Assembly: GCA_910589415.1 (NCBI GenBank)
Contig: OU342638.1
Coordinates: 6,510,001 to 6,574,000 of the forward strand
Direction: 5' to 3'
Length of the DNA: 64,000 nt
Source of the DNA: Malachius bipustulatus
Lineage: Eukaryota; Arthropoda; Insecta; Coleoptera; Melyridae
The notes under the pieces are model-generated. The model saw only the letters and a program-made list of their open reading frames with translations. It was not told the DNA's origin and did no database searches. The position numbers and the translations under genes are program-made. Positions 13,001 through 23,842 of the stretch are shown here, in pieces. The first letter of the stretch is position 1. Every line of letters begins with the position of its first letter.

Positions 13001-14092
13001 CATTCAGGATCTCGCACCGTCCAAGCGCTCATTTTTCAGAAATATTGGATCGTATCTCTTCGCAGTCTGCTCCGAAAACGCATTTATCAGTGTTTGCGTT
13101 GCTTTAAGTTCAAGTCTAGCCCTTCTCAACCCTACATGGCGGATCTACCCGCACCCCGGGTACAGCTGATTAGAGCTTTTCTCAATGTAGGGGTTGACTT
13201 TGCCGGACCGTTTTCTGTGCGTGAAAGTAACCGCAGAAAAGCTCGCATCTCCAAAGGTTATCTCGCAGTTTTTGTGTGTATGTCCAGCAAGGCTCTCCAC
13301 CTGGAGTTCGTATCTGAACTTACTACAATGGCGTTTCTAGCTTGCCTAGATAGATTTGTATCTCGCCGAGGCCTTCCCCAGTGCATTTATTCGGATTGCG
13401 GTCGCAACTTTGTAGGAGCCTCTCGCCATCTTAAAGAAGTATCGTTGTTCCTTCAACGCAATCACGAGGATATTTTTTCTCACCTTTCATCGCGTGACGT
13501 GCGCTGGTGCTTTAACCCTCCTGCTGCCCCTAATTTCGGTGGTCTCTGGGAGGCGGGAGTTAAATCCGCGAAGTCGCATTTAGTTCGTCTTATTGGAGAC
13601 ACTCCTCATACCTTTGAAGAATACGCTACTCTGTTCTCTCGAATTGAAGCTGTACTAAACAGTCGCCCACTCTGTGGTATTACCTCAGATCCAAATGATA
13701 ACACCGACTATCTCAGCCCCGGCCATTTTCTGATTGGCTCACCTCTGCTCAGCTCCCCCGAAACCATTATAGATGAGACCATTTCTCTACGATGCCGATG
13801 GCAGCGTATTCGTCAACTCGCTCAATCATTTTGGCGACGTTGGTCACTTGAATATCTGCACACTCAGATACAGCGCAACAAATGGACAAGAGGGAGTCCA
13901 AATCTGAAATGTGGGGATGTCGCATATCTATATGGGATAGGTACCACTCCTCTTTCTTGGCCGATTGGGCGTATAACAGAAGTTTTTCCCGGTCCAGATG
14001 GAGTAGTGAGGGTAGCTCGCGTTCAAACTTCCGCAGGAACATTCACCAGACCTGTTAATAAGCTTGTCCAGCTACCTCTCGATCAGACTTAG
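7077..14092 (+). pseudogene. BEL1 gag-pol polyprotein, interrupted by a Helitron
   Basis: The frame starts at ATG 7077, is cut at 7675 by the Helitron, resumes at 9541 and stops at 14092; without the insert it is about 1716 codons, close to the 1711 of BEL2. Visible domains are a Gag coiled region and DUF1759-like part (NWNSFYSLFDSM), Cys-rich knuckles (CPLCKDSHSLTKC; CFNCMGAHSRNDC), an aspartic protease (VIDPGSQISAI, Pro where Ser/Thr is usual), RT with YVDDVV near 11543, RNase H (FCDASEKGYAAV), the integrase zinc region and core (VGVDFAGPF; SDCGRNFVG), and the C-terminal DUF5641-type domain with WRRWSLEYL. Apart from the Helitron I see no frameshift. It would make the capsid and replication enzymes of the element. 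Confidence 0.9.
7676..9540 (+). mobile_element. non-autonomous Helitron, 1865 bp
   Basis: The insert begins TCAAAAAACC after an A (7675) and ends CACTAA before a T (9541). Just inside the 3' end is a hairpin, AGTGTATTTTTT / AAAAAATACACT, ending in CTAA. This matches the Helitron rules: 5' TC, 3' CTRR with hairpin, insertion between A and T, no duplication. Removing exactly this segment restores the BEL frame (1865 leaves remainder 2 modulo 3, as the two frame phases require). Inside are two divergent tandem units of about 650 bp (common CCTACCCACGCC near 8221 and 8869; GGCCGCCATTTT near 8384 and 9029) and an AT microsatellite at 9343-9402. No Rep/helicase gene. Confidence 0.85.
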
Positions 14093-14254
14093 ATTTTTTT
14101 CTTCACTCTAAATTCTTACTGTAAATATTTTCCATGTTTAAGTGCTCTTTTTTTTCTCTCTTTTTTTTCCTTTCTCTTTTTTTTTTCTCTTTCTTCTCAA
14201 CACATATTTGTATATATTTGGGCATCAAATTAATTAAATTTGGGTGGGCGGTGA

Positions 14255-14694
14255 TGTTACGTACTCAGTTCCTTAATTTTATTTTATGTTTTCCATCTCG
14301 AAAATAAGAATCCCATCCCGAGTGGAAAGTTATCTTTTTAAGTTTTTTTGTACGAGAGATAAGATTGAACTCTGGCAATAAGCGCGTCGGTTGACGGGAC
14401 GAACGGCTCCTTTTCTCTCTGTTTTTCATATAGTTTTACTCCATTGTTTCCCATATTATTACTAGTTTATTCGCGCTCTAAAATCACCAAACCTAGACTC
14501 CCTACAGTACGAATTAGTGCATTACGTAACTCGTGGTCCGACACCGGCAGGCCTGCAAGGACGGTAACGCGGAGAGCGGGAGTGCGCTACAACATTACCA
14601 CAGATTGGTAAGTACTTCACAAATACTTTCTCTTATGGTCCTTCGAACTCTAGTATTACAGCTTTTCTCATTATATGTTCATTGCGAACAAACA
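14255..14694 (+). repeat. BEL1 3' LTR
   Basis: 440 bp direct copy of 6165-6604 with no difference found by eye, followed by the duplication CAGTA (14695-14699). Confidence 0.95.
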
Positions 14695-14989
14695 CAGTAT
14701 TTATACCTTTTAAGGAGGGCGGTGGCTTTGCCATGCGCCTGTTTATTAATAATTCCAAAAGGATGTGTTTTAAGAACATTATCCTAGTTTCAAATACAGA
14801 ATATTAATATTATGATTAACAATAATAGTCATTATACATATATCATTTGATATTTAGTTCATAATAACAATAATACAATAGGCCATTTATTTCGGGGCTA
14901 AGGGTTATAGAACTAATAAGGACTTACTATACTCGAATGATAATGAGTTACAATGTGTCATTCATGAAGGAATGCATAACTCCTCCCCT

Positions 14990-17325
14990 CTAAGATTGAA
15001 AAATCGACGAAGAAGGTTTTTCAACTAATTCTACAGGGTCCAAAGGTTCAATTTTCATTTTGAATGATTTTCTTCTCTTGACTAATTTGTAAGTTGCAAA
15101 TGCAGCGAGGATTAGCAGAATTACGATCCATGTGATGATGTGGGTCGTTGTGTTGTTTTGATGCACTTTCAGGAGAATGGGATCTTGCACTTTCTTTGAA
15201 ATGTGTGAAATATTCATGTGTACTTCAGGAATGTTTTCAATGGGAATGTCGTCATGAAGTTCGATGGATTCTAAGTGTACATTTCCTATTATTTTCACTG
15301 CTTCTTGATTGGCTCGTTTTTTCGTATAGTGGATTTTGTTGCGAATTTTGACTTTGCAATTTGCTGGTATCACGTAGAGGCTTGGTGAGTCAATTGTTTT
15401 CGTTATAAGATCTGGGCAATTTTCAGTGATTGTTATTTTGTTTACTGGTACTATAATTAGTAAATTTTCGTCTATTTTTCGAATCATGTCTGCCTTGAGA
15501 GTTACTTGGACTTTGGTACAATTTTTCTCTTCTTTGTGGAGTATGATTGGCGTAATACAGGTATCTTGGTTGTTCGAATTTTGATTCAAGTCTGAACAGA
15601 CGTAAATATCTTCCAAATGGGGACATTCTTGAGTTATCTCGAGCTGATTTTCTTGCGAAATTGCGAGGTAAGGTGTGTTGGGAATTATCATTTGATTGTT
15701 GATAGGAATTGGTATTATATGATAAAAGGAATAAATTTGGGAATCAGTTAAGGGAATATTAATTACAAAAAGAATTTTTTCTTTAAAAATGAAGCTTTGC
15801 AAATTTAACAGTTTGTAGTACGTATGAATGTCATAGAATTTAATTATAGAATTTTTATATTTGTTAGAGCATTCAGTGATGAGATTTAACAATTCATTTA
15901 CTGGTAATATTTCATTTGTTACAAGATTCAGTTTTGAGAAATATAAAGATGTTTCTATTTTTGTGTGTTCATCGTTAAATTTCTGAACATTTATTTCAAG
16001 TCTGTTTAATAAGTTATCAAGTTCTAAATATGTATAAATTGCCATTTTTGAATGTACGAAATATTTGGTTAAATTATTTAGTTGATTCTCAATTGTAGAT
16101 AAATCTGAATTTAATGTTTCTACAGGGTGTCCCGTATCGTTATGTTCAAATTTTTTGAGCAAATAGTAGGCTTAATTTTGAGCCCAAAAAACCCAAAAGT
16201 GGCAGGTCTATCTTTACTCGTTACGAAGTTACAGGCATAAGAAAATTATGACTAGTAAATAACAAAGATTCAACTTTGAAGACCACACAACCACATGTGT
16301 TGTGGTTTAGACTAATAATTTATAGTTATGGTGGCGACATTAGTAAATGTCACCAAAATAAACATTAGAAGAGGTTCTCCTGCTCATACAAAATGGCATT
16401 TGGATTCAAATAAATGGGACACCAGCATATTTCGGAATTGGCGTTTGTAACTAAATTCCAAAAAGCAATTATTATTGGATCGTATTCAGCATGCTGGTCT
16501 AGAGATCGGTCGCGAAAAAAGACGAGAAATTAGAACTGTTACTTCTGCAATAGGCCTCGAGCACAAGTTTGTATTCAGCAAGGAATAGGACATTTTTAAC
16601 ACATGATAAACTAAAGATGTGGTCAATAAAATAAGCTTTATGTGGTTTTCAAAGTTAAATCTGGTATTTACTAGACATTATTTTCTTAGGCCTCTAACTT
16701 CGTAACGAATGCAGATAGACCTGCCACTTTTTGGTTTTTTAGGCTTAGGAATAAGCCTACTATATGCTCACAAGATTTGAACATAACGATACGGGACACC
16801 CTGTATAGTGCTATTGATTTGTTCTGTTAGATCGTTGTATAGTTCGATTTGTTTGTTTAGCCCAATTTGTAATGTTTTTTGATCTTCTTGCAAATTGTTC
16901 AATGACTCATAAATTACTTTGCTATCATTAGCATCTAAAGTACCAAATAAGGTGTTTGCAAATGATCCTCCTATATCTAAGAGTCCTCGTTTCTGGCGAT
17001 AATTTTGATTTGATCGCAAATTATTTTGTAAGATTTTTGTGTTTGTGATTTGATCTTGTATGTCTAAAAGTCGGGGAAGTAAGGTTTTGCTAACGAAAGG
17101 GTCACTTGTGGTCGTTATGTGTAGATAAGCGTTCTTATATGCTTCTGATAATTTTTCTGCTTGTACGAGTAGCGGTGTTTGATTTATATAATACACATAG
17201 GATATTTTCGAAGTTGTGACGTATGCTTGGCCTAGGTGATGTGGGAAGAAACCTGGGTAGTTCGTAAGACTTGTCTGAGAGTTGACTAATTGTAGAAAAA
17301 GAATTAAGATTAGCATCTGGAACAA
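14990..17325 (-). pseudogene. env: errantivirus env glycoprotein, split by a MITE
   Basis: The frame starts at ATG 17325 and ends at 14990. A hydrophobic signal peptide (LILILFLQLVNS) leads. A furin-like site RQKRG is followed by a fusion-peptide-like LLDIGGSFANTLFG, the signature of insect errantivirus/baculovirus F-type envelope proteins. Heptad-like helices follow. A single membrane span near 15065-15135 (WIVILLILAAF) precedes a short basic tail. The gene is interrupted after about 180 residues by the mariner-type MITE at 16123-16803, so no full product can be made. Its place downstream of pol and just before the 3' LTR is as expected. In intact relatives this protein can mediate cell entry; here it is broken. 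Confidence 0.9.
16123..16803. mobile_element. mariner-type MITE, 681 bp, in env
   Basis: Terminal inverted repeats CAGGGTGTCCCGTATCGTTA extend for over 25 bp and are flanked by TA at 16121-16122 and 16804-16805. Inner subterminal blocks (TAGGCTTA, GGCAGGTCTATCT, CTTCGTAACGA) also pair between the two halves. No intact transposase frame. The TA duplication places it with Tc1/mariner-type elements. Confidence 0.9.
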
Positions 17326-17388
17326 ACGATTGAGTATTATTTTTTTGTTGTTTTCCGTAACCTTTTTATTTTAGATTTGTGTCTCTTA

Positions 17389-17659
17389 TGTCCGTATTCA
17401 TCAAACTTCAAAATATAACTCTGGGGTTAAATTTTGAATTTTCTGACAGCTGATTGGTCTAATGCTCAATCCCTACGAACGCTACGAATTTTGAACCAAT
17501 GACATGTTCCAAAATATAACCCCAGGGGTTATATTTTGGAACATGTGATTGGTTTAAAATTCGTAGCGTTCGTAGAGTTTGAGCATTAGACCAATGAGCT
17601 GTCAGAAAATTCAAAATATAACCCCAGAGTTATATTTTGAAGTTTGATGAATACAGACA
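17389..17659. mobile_element. hairpin MITE, 271 bp, at the 3' end of pol
   Basis: The whole element is a near-perfect palindrome: the half from TGTCCGTATTCATC folds onto the half ending GATGAATACAGACA, meeting near 17525 at CCCCAGGGGTT. It is flanked by TTA at 17386-17388 and 17660-17662, which suggests PIF/Harbinger-type mobilisation. It replaces the natural last codons of Gypsy pol, which otherwise continued to about 17340. Confidence 0.85.
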
Positions 17660-20600
17660 TTAGTGTGTTGCATTTTTAAAATAGGACCTTGGTTACTTTT
17701 ACTTGTAGAGGGTTTGTATAAAGGATTTTGTTTATCTCTAGTGTCTGTCCTATAATAAACTGGAGAATTTTCGGGAATATTTGGGGCAATTCGTCTTGAT
17801 TCATTGCTTTTATTTATCCAGCGTTCTTTGTTGGATTGCGAGGTTTCGTGGATCTTTTTAAACAATTGTTTGCTTATTTCTTCATGTCTTGTCACATAAT
17901 CGGATGTTATAATGTCGTTAGTCAAGTCAAAGGGATCTTTATTGTCAATGTTACAGTGTATAATTTGGAATGGTGTAAGTTGAGTCGTACTATGTATAGA
18001 ATTATTATAAGCAAGGGTTGCGTATTGAATTATATCTTCGATACTGTATGAAGGGTTTTGTCTTTTTATGCATCTTATGTGCTCTAGCATCGTAGAATGA
18101 AATCGTTCAATAGGACTATTTGAGTTGGAATTATGTGGGGTAGTAAAGTGAAGTGTTATATTGTGTAATTTGCAAAAATCTCTTATAATGTTATTATTGA
18201 ACTCAGTTCCATTATCAGAAGTAATTTGTTGGGGTATTCCATGATGACTTACATAAGAGAGAAGTTTGTTAAATATTTCTATGGCATGAAATTTTTGTAA
18301 AGCATAACATTGTCCGTATTTAGAGAAAGTGTCAATTATTGTTAGACATTTTATTTTATCAATATGGAAGGTGTCGATGTGCAAAGATTGGAAAGGTTTA
18401 GAAGGTGTGGGGGTTAATTCAAATCGTAAATTATAAGGTTTTCTTTCGTATTTATTTTCTAAACAGATTTTGCAAGTGTTTACGTAGTTTGTTATGTCAT
18501 CGGTGAGATTAGGCCAATAGTACTTTTGGGATATTTGATCAATTGTTTGTTTTATTCCTCGATGTCCGGTCTTTGTTTCGTGATAGAATTTCATATACAT
18601 TCTCTGATCATCTATTATCTCGATATCTTCAACTAATTTAGTAGATGTGCATAATGAATAAGCATTGTTCTTGAATGTTCGTGGAAGGACTGTTGATAGG
18701 CGTTTTATTCCGTCTATAAACTTGTCATCTATGTAGATGCAATATTTATTCTTAGGGTCTACGAAGTATTTAAATGTATCTATTGTGGCTTTTTCGAGAT
18801 GTTCGTTCTTACAATGAGTCATTATCCGATTTTTATTAAAAGGATTACTCTTTGTACTTGTTGGTAATAATTTGTTTGGCGAACATGTAAAGATAATTTG
18901 ATTTTTGTAGAAGTTTACAGGGTGTTCCGTAATTGGTATATCTAGTATTGGGTGTTCTAACTCTGAATGTTGTGTATTGCTGTCGTTAATGTCTCTAAGT
19001 TGATTATTGAGAAATTCGTCAATGTCATTGTCTCCTGTTTCTACAATAAGACTATTGTTGTCGTTATTGTCTAAGGGATGGATTTCCATATTGTCTTCGG
19101 GAAGTTTGATGCGTGATAGCGCATCCGCATTTGAATTAATTTTGCCTTTTTTATAAATTATTTCGTAGTCGTATTCGCTCAAAAGTAATCTCCATCTGAC
19201 CAGTTTCGAGTTTGGCTCTTTCAGGGAGAATAACCAGGTTAAGGGTTTATGGTCACTTACTATTTTGAATCGTCTACCAAAGAGATAGGGTCTGAAAGTT
19301 TTGACTGCAAAGATAATAGCTAGAAGTTCTTTTTCTATTGTGGAATAATTTATTTCTGCTGGATTTAGGGTACGAGAAGCGTATGAAATTGGTTTGTCCG
19401 AATTAATAGGACCTTGTGAGAGTATTGCTGCTACCGCGAATTGACTGGCGTCCGTAGTGACAATGAATTCTTTGTTAAAATCAGGAAATTGGAGAATTGG
19501 TTCATTGCAGAGTAGACTTTTGCAAATATTTATGGAATCTAGGAATTCCTTGGTGTGTTTAATGGTTTGACCTTTTTTTAAACACTGAGTAAGTGGTTTA
19601 GTAATCTTAGCAAAATTGTTGATGAATTTTCTATAATAGCCTACTAGTCCAAGAAAGGATTTAATTTCTTTTGCAGTTGTCGGAATTGGGAAATTTTTTA
19701 TAGCTGAAAGTTTTTTAGGATTAGGTTTGATACCTTCAGGGGTTATTACATGACCTAAGAATTCAACTTCTTTTCGCAGGAATTCGCTTTTATCGGGTTG
19801 AATTTTCATATTAGATTCTCTGAGACGCAAAAATACCGTTTTTAGATTTTTAATATGCTCTTCTAATGAAGCTGAAAAAATAATGATATCGTCCATATAG
19901 ACTAAGCAAATTCGGTTGATGAGACCTCTTAATATATTATTCATGACTCTTTGGAAGGTTGATGGGGCATTTTTTAAACCAAAAGGCATTCTGAGATATT
20001 CATAGTGTCCGTTTTCAGTTGAAAATGCGGTTTTAGGTATGCTTTCTGGGGACATTTCTATTTGGTGGAATCCGTTGGCTAAATCGAGGGTTGTGAAGTA
20101 GTTAGCTCTGCCAAGTCGATCTAGAATGTCAGTGATGTTGGGAATAGGATATCGGTCATCGATAGTATTTTCATTTAATTTACGATAATCAACAACTAGT
20201 CTCCATTTTTGTTTATTTGATGCATCTAACTTTTTTGGAACAATCCAAATAGGGGCTGAATAGGGGCTATCAGAATGTCTAATTATACCATTTTTTAGCA
20301 TGTTATCAATTTGGCGTTCGACTTCTTGTTTATGAACGTAGGGATATCGGTATGTTTTAGAATGGATTGGTAATTCGTCTTTTGTTTTAATCTCGTGCTT
20401 TATTTTGTTTGTGAAGGTTAAAGGTTGATCTTCATTATGAAAGATATCGGAAAATTCATTGCAAATATTGAGAAGTTGTGATTTTTCTTCATGGTTCAAG
20501 TGATTAGTTCTTATGTCTGGATGTGATGAAGTAAAATTCGGGTTATTGTAATAAATCTGGAAGTTACAAAGAAAATGTTCATTCGATGTAAAAGACTTAC

Positions 20601-21183
20601 TTGAAATATGAGGATTTTTTATTGACTGATTAGTCGGATTAAATATTTCTATTTGAGTTTTGAAATTATTTGCTTCACTGATCGCTGGTAATGTAAAGCA
20701 GTGTTCTGATTTCATTTCGGGGATTTCTATAATTCCTTGTTTTTGATTACAAGTAACTGCAAATTTTACTCGACTGTGGGCTTATATCTGTGAAATTTTC
20801 AGAATTTCTATCATAATTTAATTTAAATTTGACATGGTCGTTGTAAAGGATGTCTTTGGAAAAATCAATTGTGAATTTGTTTTGTTGTAAGAACGGTAGT
20901 CCTAGAAGACCATCGAAATAATCGTGAAAGTCAAATAGACAAACTTCGAAATTGGTTTTTGTTTTGAACTCTGGGAATGTGGGAATTTTTGCTTTGAATC
21001 TACCTTTATTTTTTACTCCGCATGAGGTAAGATTGTAGGGATCATGGAAAATTTGGTCTGGGAAATAATTTTCGACAATTGAGGGTCTGAGAAGGCAAGT
21101 AGTTGCACCTGTGTCTATAAGTAGTTTAAGTGGTGGATTATTTATTCTTATAAAAGGGAGTTTATTGTTTTTATCTACGATAT

Positions 21184-22374
21184 TTAATTCATAGTTTCCG
21201 AGGCTGGTATTTGAAAATTTATTTTCTCATTGGAATTTGGTTCTTCGCTCTCGTCGTAAACATATTCGTCATAATAATCATTTTGATTTTGGAGAAAATC
21301 TGGGTCTTGAAATTCTTGGGTTGGATTTTCTTCGGGATTTTCTACATTATAGAATTCGTCTGCTTTATGTTTTTTGTTAGGGTGATTATAACTATTAAAG
21401 TTATGTTGAGGGGGTCTATGAGATACCTGTCTGGAAATACTCATAGGGGTTAGATAATTTGTGGCAGCATTTTGTCTGGAAATCGGCGTATTTTTTCCAA
21501 AAGCTGGCTGTGGTTTGCCAAAGACTTGTCGGTTGGTGAAGAAACGTTGTTGTTGGACAGGACGGGGTTGAATATTAATCGGTTGTGAGGGAAAATTGTT
21601 TTGGTTTGCATTGACTTGAGCATTGAAATTTTGCCTGAAATTTGGCTGAGAATAATGGGGTGAAGAAGTAAATTGTTGTGAGAATGAGGGTGTATTATAA
21701 TATGGAGTTCGATAATTATTACTTGTATTAATATTTTGTGGTCGGTTTTTAATGTTATTTGGTTTGAATGAATTTGAATTATTCAATCGTTGAAAATTTT
21801 CTTCTTGAATAAGGAATGTTTGTGCTTGTTCTAAAGTATTCGGATTTCTAAGACGTATCGCCATTTGTAAATTGAAAGGATGCAAATTTCTAATAAAAGC
21901 ATTTAAAGTCATTGATTCGTAATGTGCGTATCTTATTTGTTTTGTTTCGAGGTTCATGTCTGCTACAGGTATAGCTTTTAATTTTGTTGCAATTTTTCCA
22001 CGTAATAATTGCAATCTATTACTAAATTCTAATAGTGATTCTCTCGGATGAGGAGTTGCAGAATTTATATCGTTGGCTAAGCAATCAATATCTCTATGGT
22101 CGTCAAAGCAATTTATTAGGGCATTTTTCATTTGTTCCCATGTTGCTAAGTCGCTTCGGCTACCAACTAGTGCTAGTACTCTTCCTTTGAATTTGCTGGT
22201 AATTAATCCCAATAGGTAAGTTCTAAGTACTTCATCGTCAGCACGGTTAAAATGTACTAGAAGTCTATTGCTTTGTTCAATAAATGGATATAAGGCAACT
22301 TCATTACCGTCAAATTCTGGAATTGCATCTGCATATGCTCTAATTGCCATATAATTAATTGGTTGCTGTGCCAT
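21184..22374 (-). CDS. gag: Gypsy Gag
   Basis: 396 residues from ATG 22374. The N-terminal 200 residues resemble errantivirus capsid (IPEFDGNEVALYPFIEQ; FKGRVLALVG; RESLLEFSNRLQLLRGKI). The C-terminal part is rich in Asn, Gln and Pro and has no CCHC knuckle, as usual for errantiviruses. It is followed by pol in the -1 frame. The frame is complete with no lesions. It would build the particle that packages the element RNA. The 22375-22964 leader upstream is noncoding. Confidence 0.9.
   Translation of the reverse strand: MAQQPINYMAIRAYADAIPEFDGNEVALYPFIEQSNRLLVHFNRADDEVLRTYLLGLITSKFKGRVLALVGSRSDLATWEQMKNALINCFDDHRDIDCLANDINSATPHPRESLLEFSNRLQLLRGKIATKLKAIPVADMNLETKQIRYAHYESMTLNAFIRNLHPFNLQMAIRLRNPNTLEQAQTFLIQEENFQRLNNSNSFKPNNIKNRPQNINTSNNYRTPYYNTPSFSQQFTSSPHYSQPNFRQNFNAQVNANQNNFPSQPINIQPRPVQQQRFFTNRQVFGKPQPAFGKNTPISRQNAATNYLTPMSISRQVSHRPPQHNFNSYNHPNKKHKADEFYNVENPEENPTQEFQDPDFLQNQNDYYDEYVYDESEEPNSNEKINFQIPASETMN
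21214..21220 (-). promoter_or_regulatory. -1 ribosomal frameshift heptamer in gag-pol
   Basis: On the minus strand the heptamer is A AAT TTT, in the gag phase: codon AAT starts at 21219, exactly 385 codons from the gag ATG. It fits the X XXY YYZ rule. It lies about 30 bases before the gag stop (21184-21186), within the window in which the pol frame is open. Shifting back one base here leads directly into the protease frame. Confidence 0.65.
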
Positions 22375-22964
22375 GATTATTTTTTTGATATAACCAAATT
22401 AATAGTTTTGTTCAAATAATACTTAAAGTGAACTTGTTTCTAATAGAAATATCTTTTATAAATTTGAATATTCACTTATTATTTCTAAAAATCAATACCT
22501 ATATGAATTGTTTAATTCATCAAATAATTCCTTGATAGAATTTAAATTTTAACTTGCTTAAAATAATATAAGAATTACTTTTTTCTTAAAATACTAATAA
22601 AAAAAGAAAAAGTTCAGTCACAAGTGAATGGGACAACAAATTCTTTTTGCAATTAAAACTAAGGATGGGAGAAAGAAAGGACTTACTGTTCGTGCAAGTT
22701 TTCTTTCAGCTGGCGAGTGGACCTCAAGTTCTGCGAACTGCTGGGGCTCGTCCAGGTTTTCTGCTCGACTTTATTGCCTCAAACTCGGTTGGAGAGTTGC
22801 TGGGTTTGGGTCTTGCAGGTGAAGTCTTGAAGCTCTTGAAGATCGGGTTCTTGTTGAAGACAGCTCTCTCAGTTGACACTGACTCTACACTTGTTACACT
22901 TTCTTTGCTCTAAATTTGGCAATATTCTGTGCAACTTCTTAGTGCAAAGGGCTGAATCCTACTA

Positions 22965-22975
22965 CGACTGCGCCA
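22965..22975 (-). other. Gypsy primer-binding site
   Basis: In element sense TGGCGCAGTCG directly follows (and overlaps by two bases) the AATT end of the 5' LTR. This sequence is the usual errantivirus tRNA primer site. Confidence 0.8.
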
Positions 22976-23385
22976 ATTTTGATTTTCTTCGGCCACAAAA
23001 GACTTTTTAAAAATTAATTTATTGAGAACAGACTAATATATTACAATAAATACATTAGGCACGAATGCTAAATCTGATCTGACTATTACAATAAGTAAAT
23101 ACAGTATTTATACCTTTTAAGGAGGGCGGTGGCTTTGCCATGCGCCTGTTTATTAATAATTCCAAAAGGATGTGTTTTAAGAACATTATCCTAGTTTCAA
23201 ATACAGAATATTAATATGATTAACAATAATAGTCATTATACATATATCATTTGATATTTAGTTCATAATAACAATAATACAATAGGCCATTTATTTCGGG
23301 GCTAAGGGTTATAGAACTAATAAGGACTTACTATACTCGAATGATAATGAGTTACAATGTGTCATTCATGAAGGAATGCATAACT
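22975..23385 (-). repeat. Gypsy 5' LTR
   Basis: 411 bp. In element sense it runs from AGTTATGC to CAAAATT. It matches the split 3' LTR and is followed on the plus strand by duplication ACCG (23386-23389). The next 450 bases (23390-23842) hold only microsatellites, including (GTAG)n at 23646-23672 and an ATTATT tract near 23510-23560. Confidence 0.9.
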
Positions 23386-23842
23386 ACCGTCAAGTACACT
23401 ATTTACCTCTATCCCTAATTGCAATTACTTTTCGAATTACCGTCAAATACACTAATTACTTCTCTAATTAAAAAATAGACATTCGTTAGGCGGAAATACT
23501 GTGATAATATTATTATCATTATCTTTATCTTTATCATTATTATTAATATTATTATTTCAGTCGTTACTCCAACGCAAATTCATATTAATTAAAATAAGTA
23601 GGTACCTATGCCTAAATCACCATCATCATCATAATAGGTAATTATGGAGGTAGGTAGGTAGGTAGGTGAGTAGGTAGCAGTTTTAAATACTCCGTATGAG
23701 CCATACAGATGTAATAAGCTAACATATCCGTTATGACTAGACACGCCTTGCGATGTCTATAACATTCTTATTAAATAAGTCAATAAAAATAAAAGTCAAG
23801 TTTTATACGATTTTTTTTATTTTATTTTAATAATTACAATTA

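Larger units (their letters stand above)
6165..14694 (+). mobile_element. BEL/Pao LTR retrotransposon (BEL1)
   Basis: Direct LTRs of 440 bp at 6165-6604 and 14255-14694 (TGTTACGTAC to GAACAAACA) look identical by eye, which indicates recent insertion. The 5-bp duplication is CAGTA. A TTGGTCC sequence follows the 5' LTR as the likely primer-binding region, and GGGTGGGCGGTGA (14242-14254) is the purine tract. One long gag-pol frame is interrupted by a Helitron at 7676-9540. The region 6605-7076 is the untranslated leader. The 14093-14240 tail is a T/C-rich polypyrimidine stretch. Confidence 0.95.
6034..14981 (-). repeat. Gypsy 3' LTR, interrupted by the BEL element
   Basis: The two pieces 6034-6164 and 14700-14981 together match the other LTR at 22975-23385. 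The differences seen are a 3-bp ATT insertion near 14811 and a divergent patch at the outer end (6043-6050). The interruption is the BEL/Pao element with its CAGTA duplication (6160-6164 and 14695-14699). The purine tract CCTCCCCTCT (14982-14991, plus strand) abuts the inner edge. Confidence 0.9.
17340..21220 (-). pseudogene. pol: Gypsy pol (protease, RT, RNase H, integrase)
   Basis: In element sense pol begins after the -1 shift site at 21214-21220. The protease shows LLIDTGATTCLL near 21125-21090. A single-base frameshift near 20775 separates it from the long RT-integrase frame (first ATG 20715, open to 17611). The RT contains YMDDII (about residue 270) and LGHVI. RNase H shows TTDASQFAVAAIL and the SDHKPLTW box. 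The integrase has its HH-CC zinc region (H...H, CKIC) and the core with DTF, SDNGTEF and a downstream glutamate in PIER. The hairpin MITE replaces the C-terminal tail. Two lesions make this copy non-functional. Confidence 0.9.
6034..23385 (-). mobile_element. errantivirus-like Ty3/Gypsy retrotransposon with env (nested insertions)
   Basis: The LTRs lie at 22975-23385 (5' in element sense) and 6034-6164 plus 14700-14981 (3', split by a BEL element). In element sense they begin AGTTATGC and end AAAATT. The 4-bp duplication ACCG is at 6030-6033 and 23386-23389. A TGGCGCAGTCG primer-binding site follows the 5' LTR and an AGAGGGGAGG purine tract precedes the 3' LTR. Order in element sense is gag, pol by a -1 shift, then env, the errantivirus layout. 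Gag is open, but pol has a frameshift and a hairpin insertion and env has a MITE, so this copy is defective. Confidence 0.95.
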
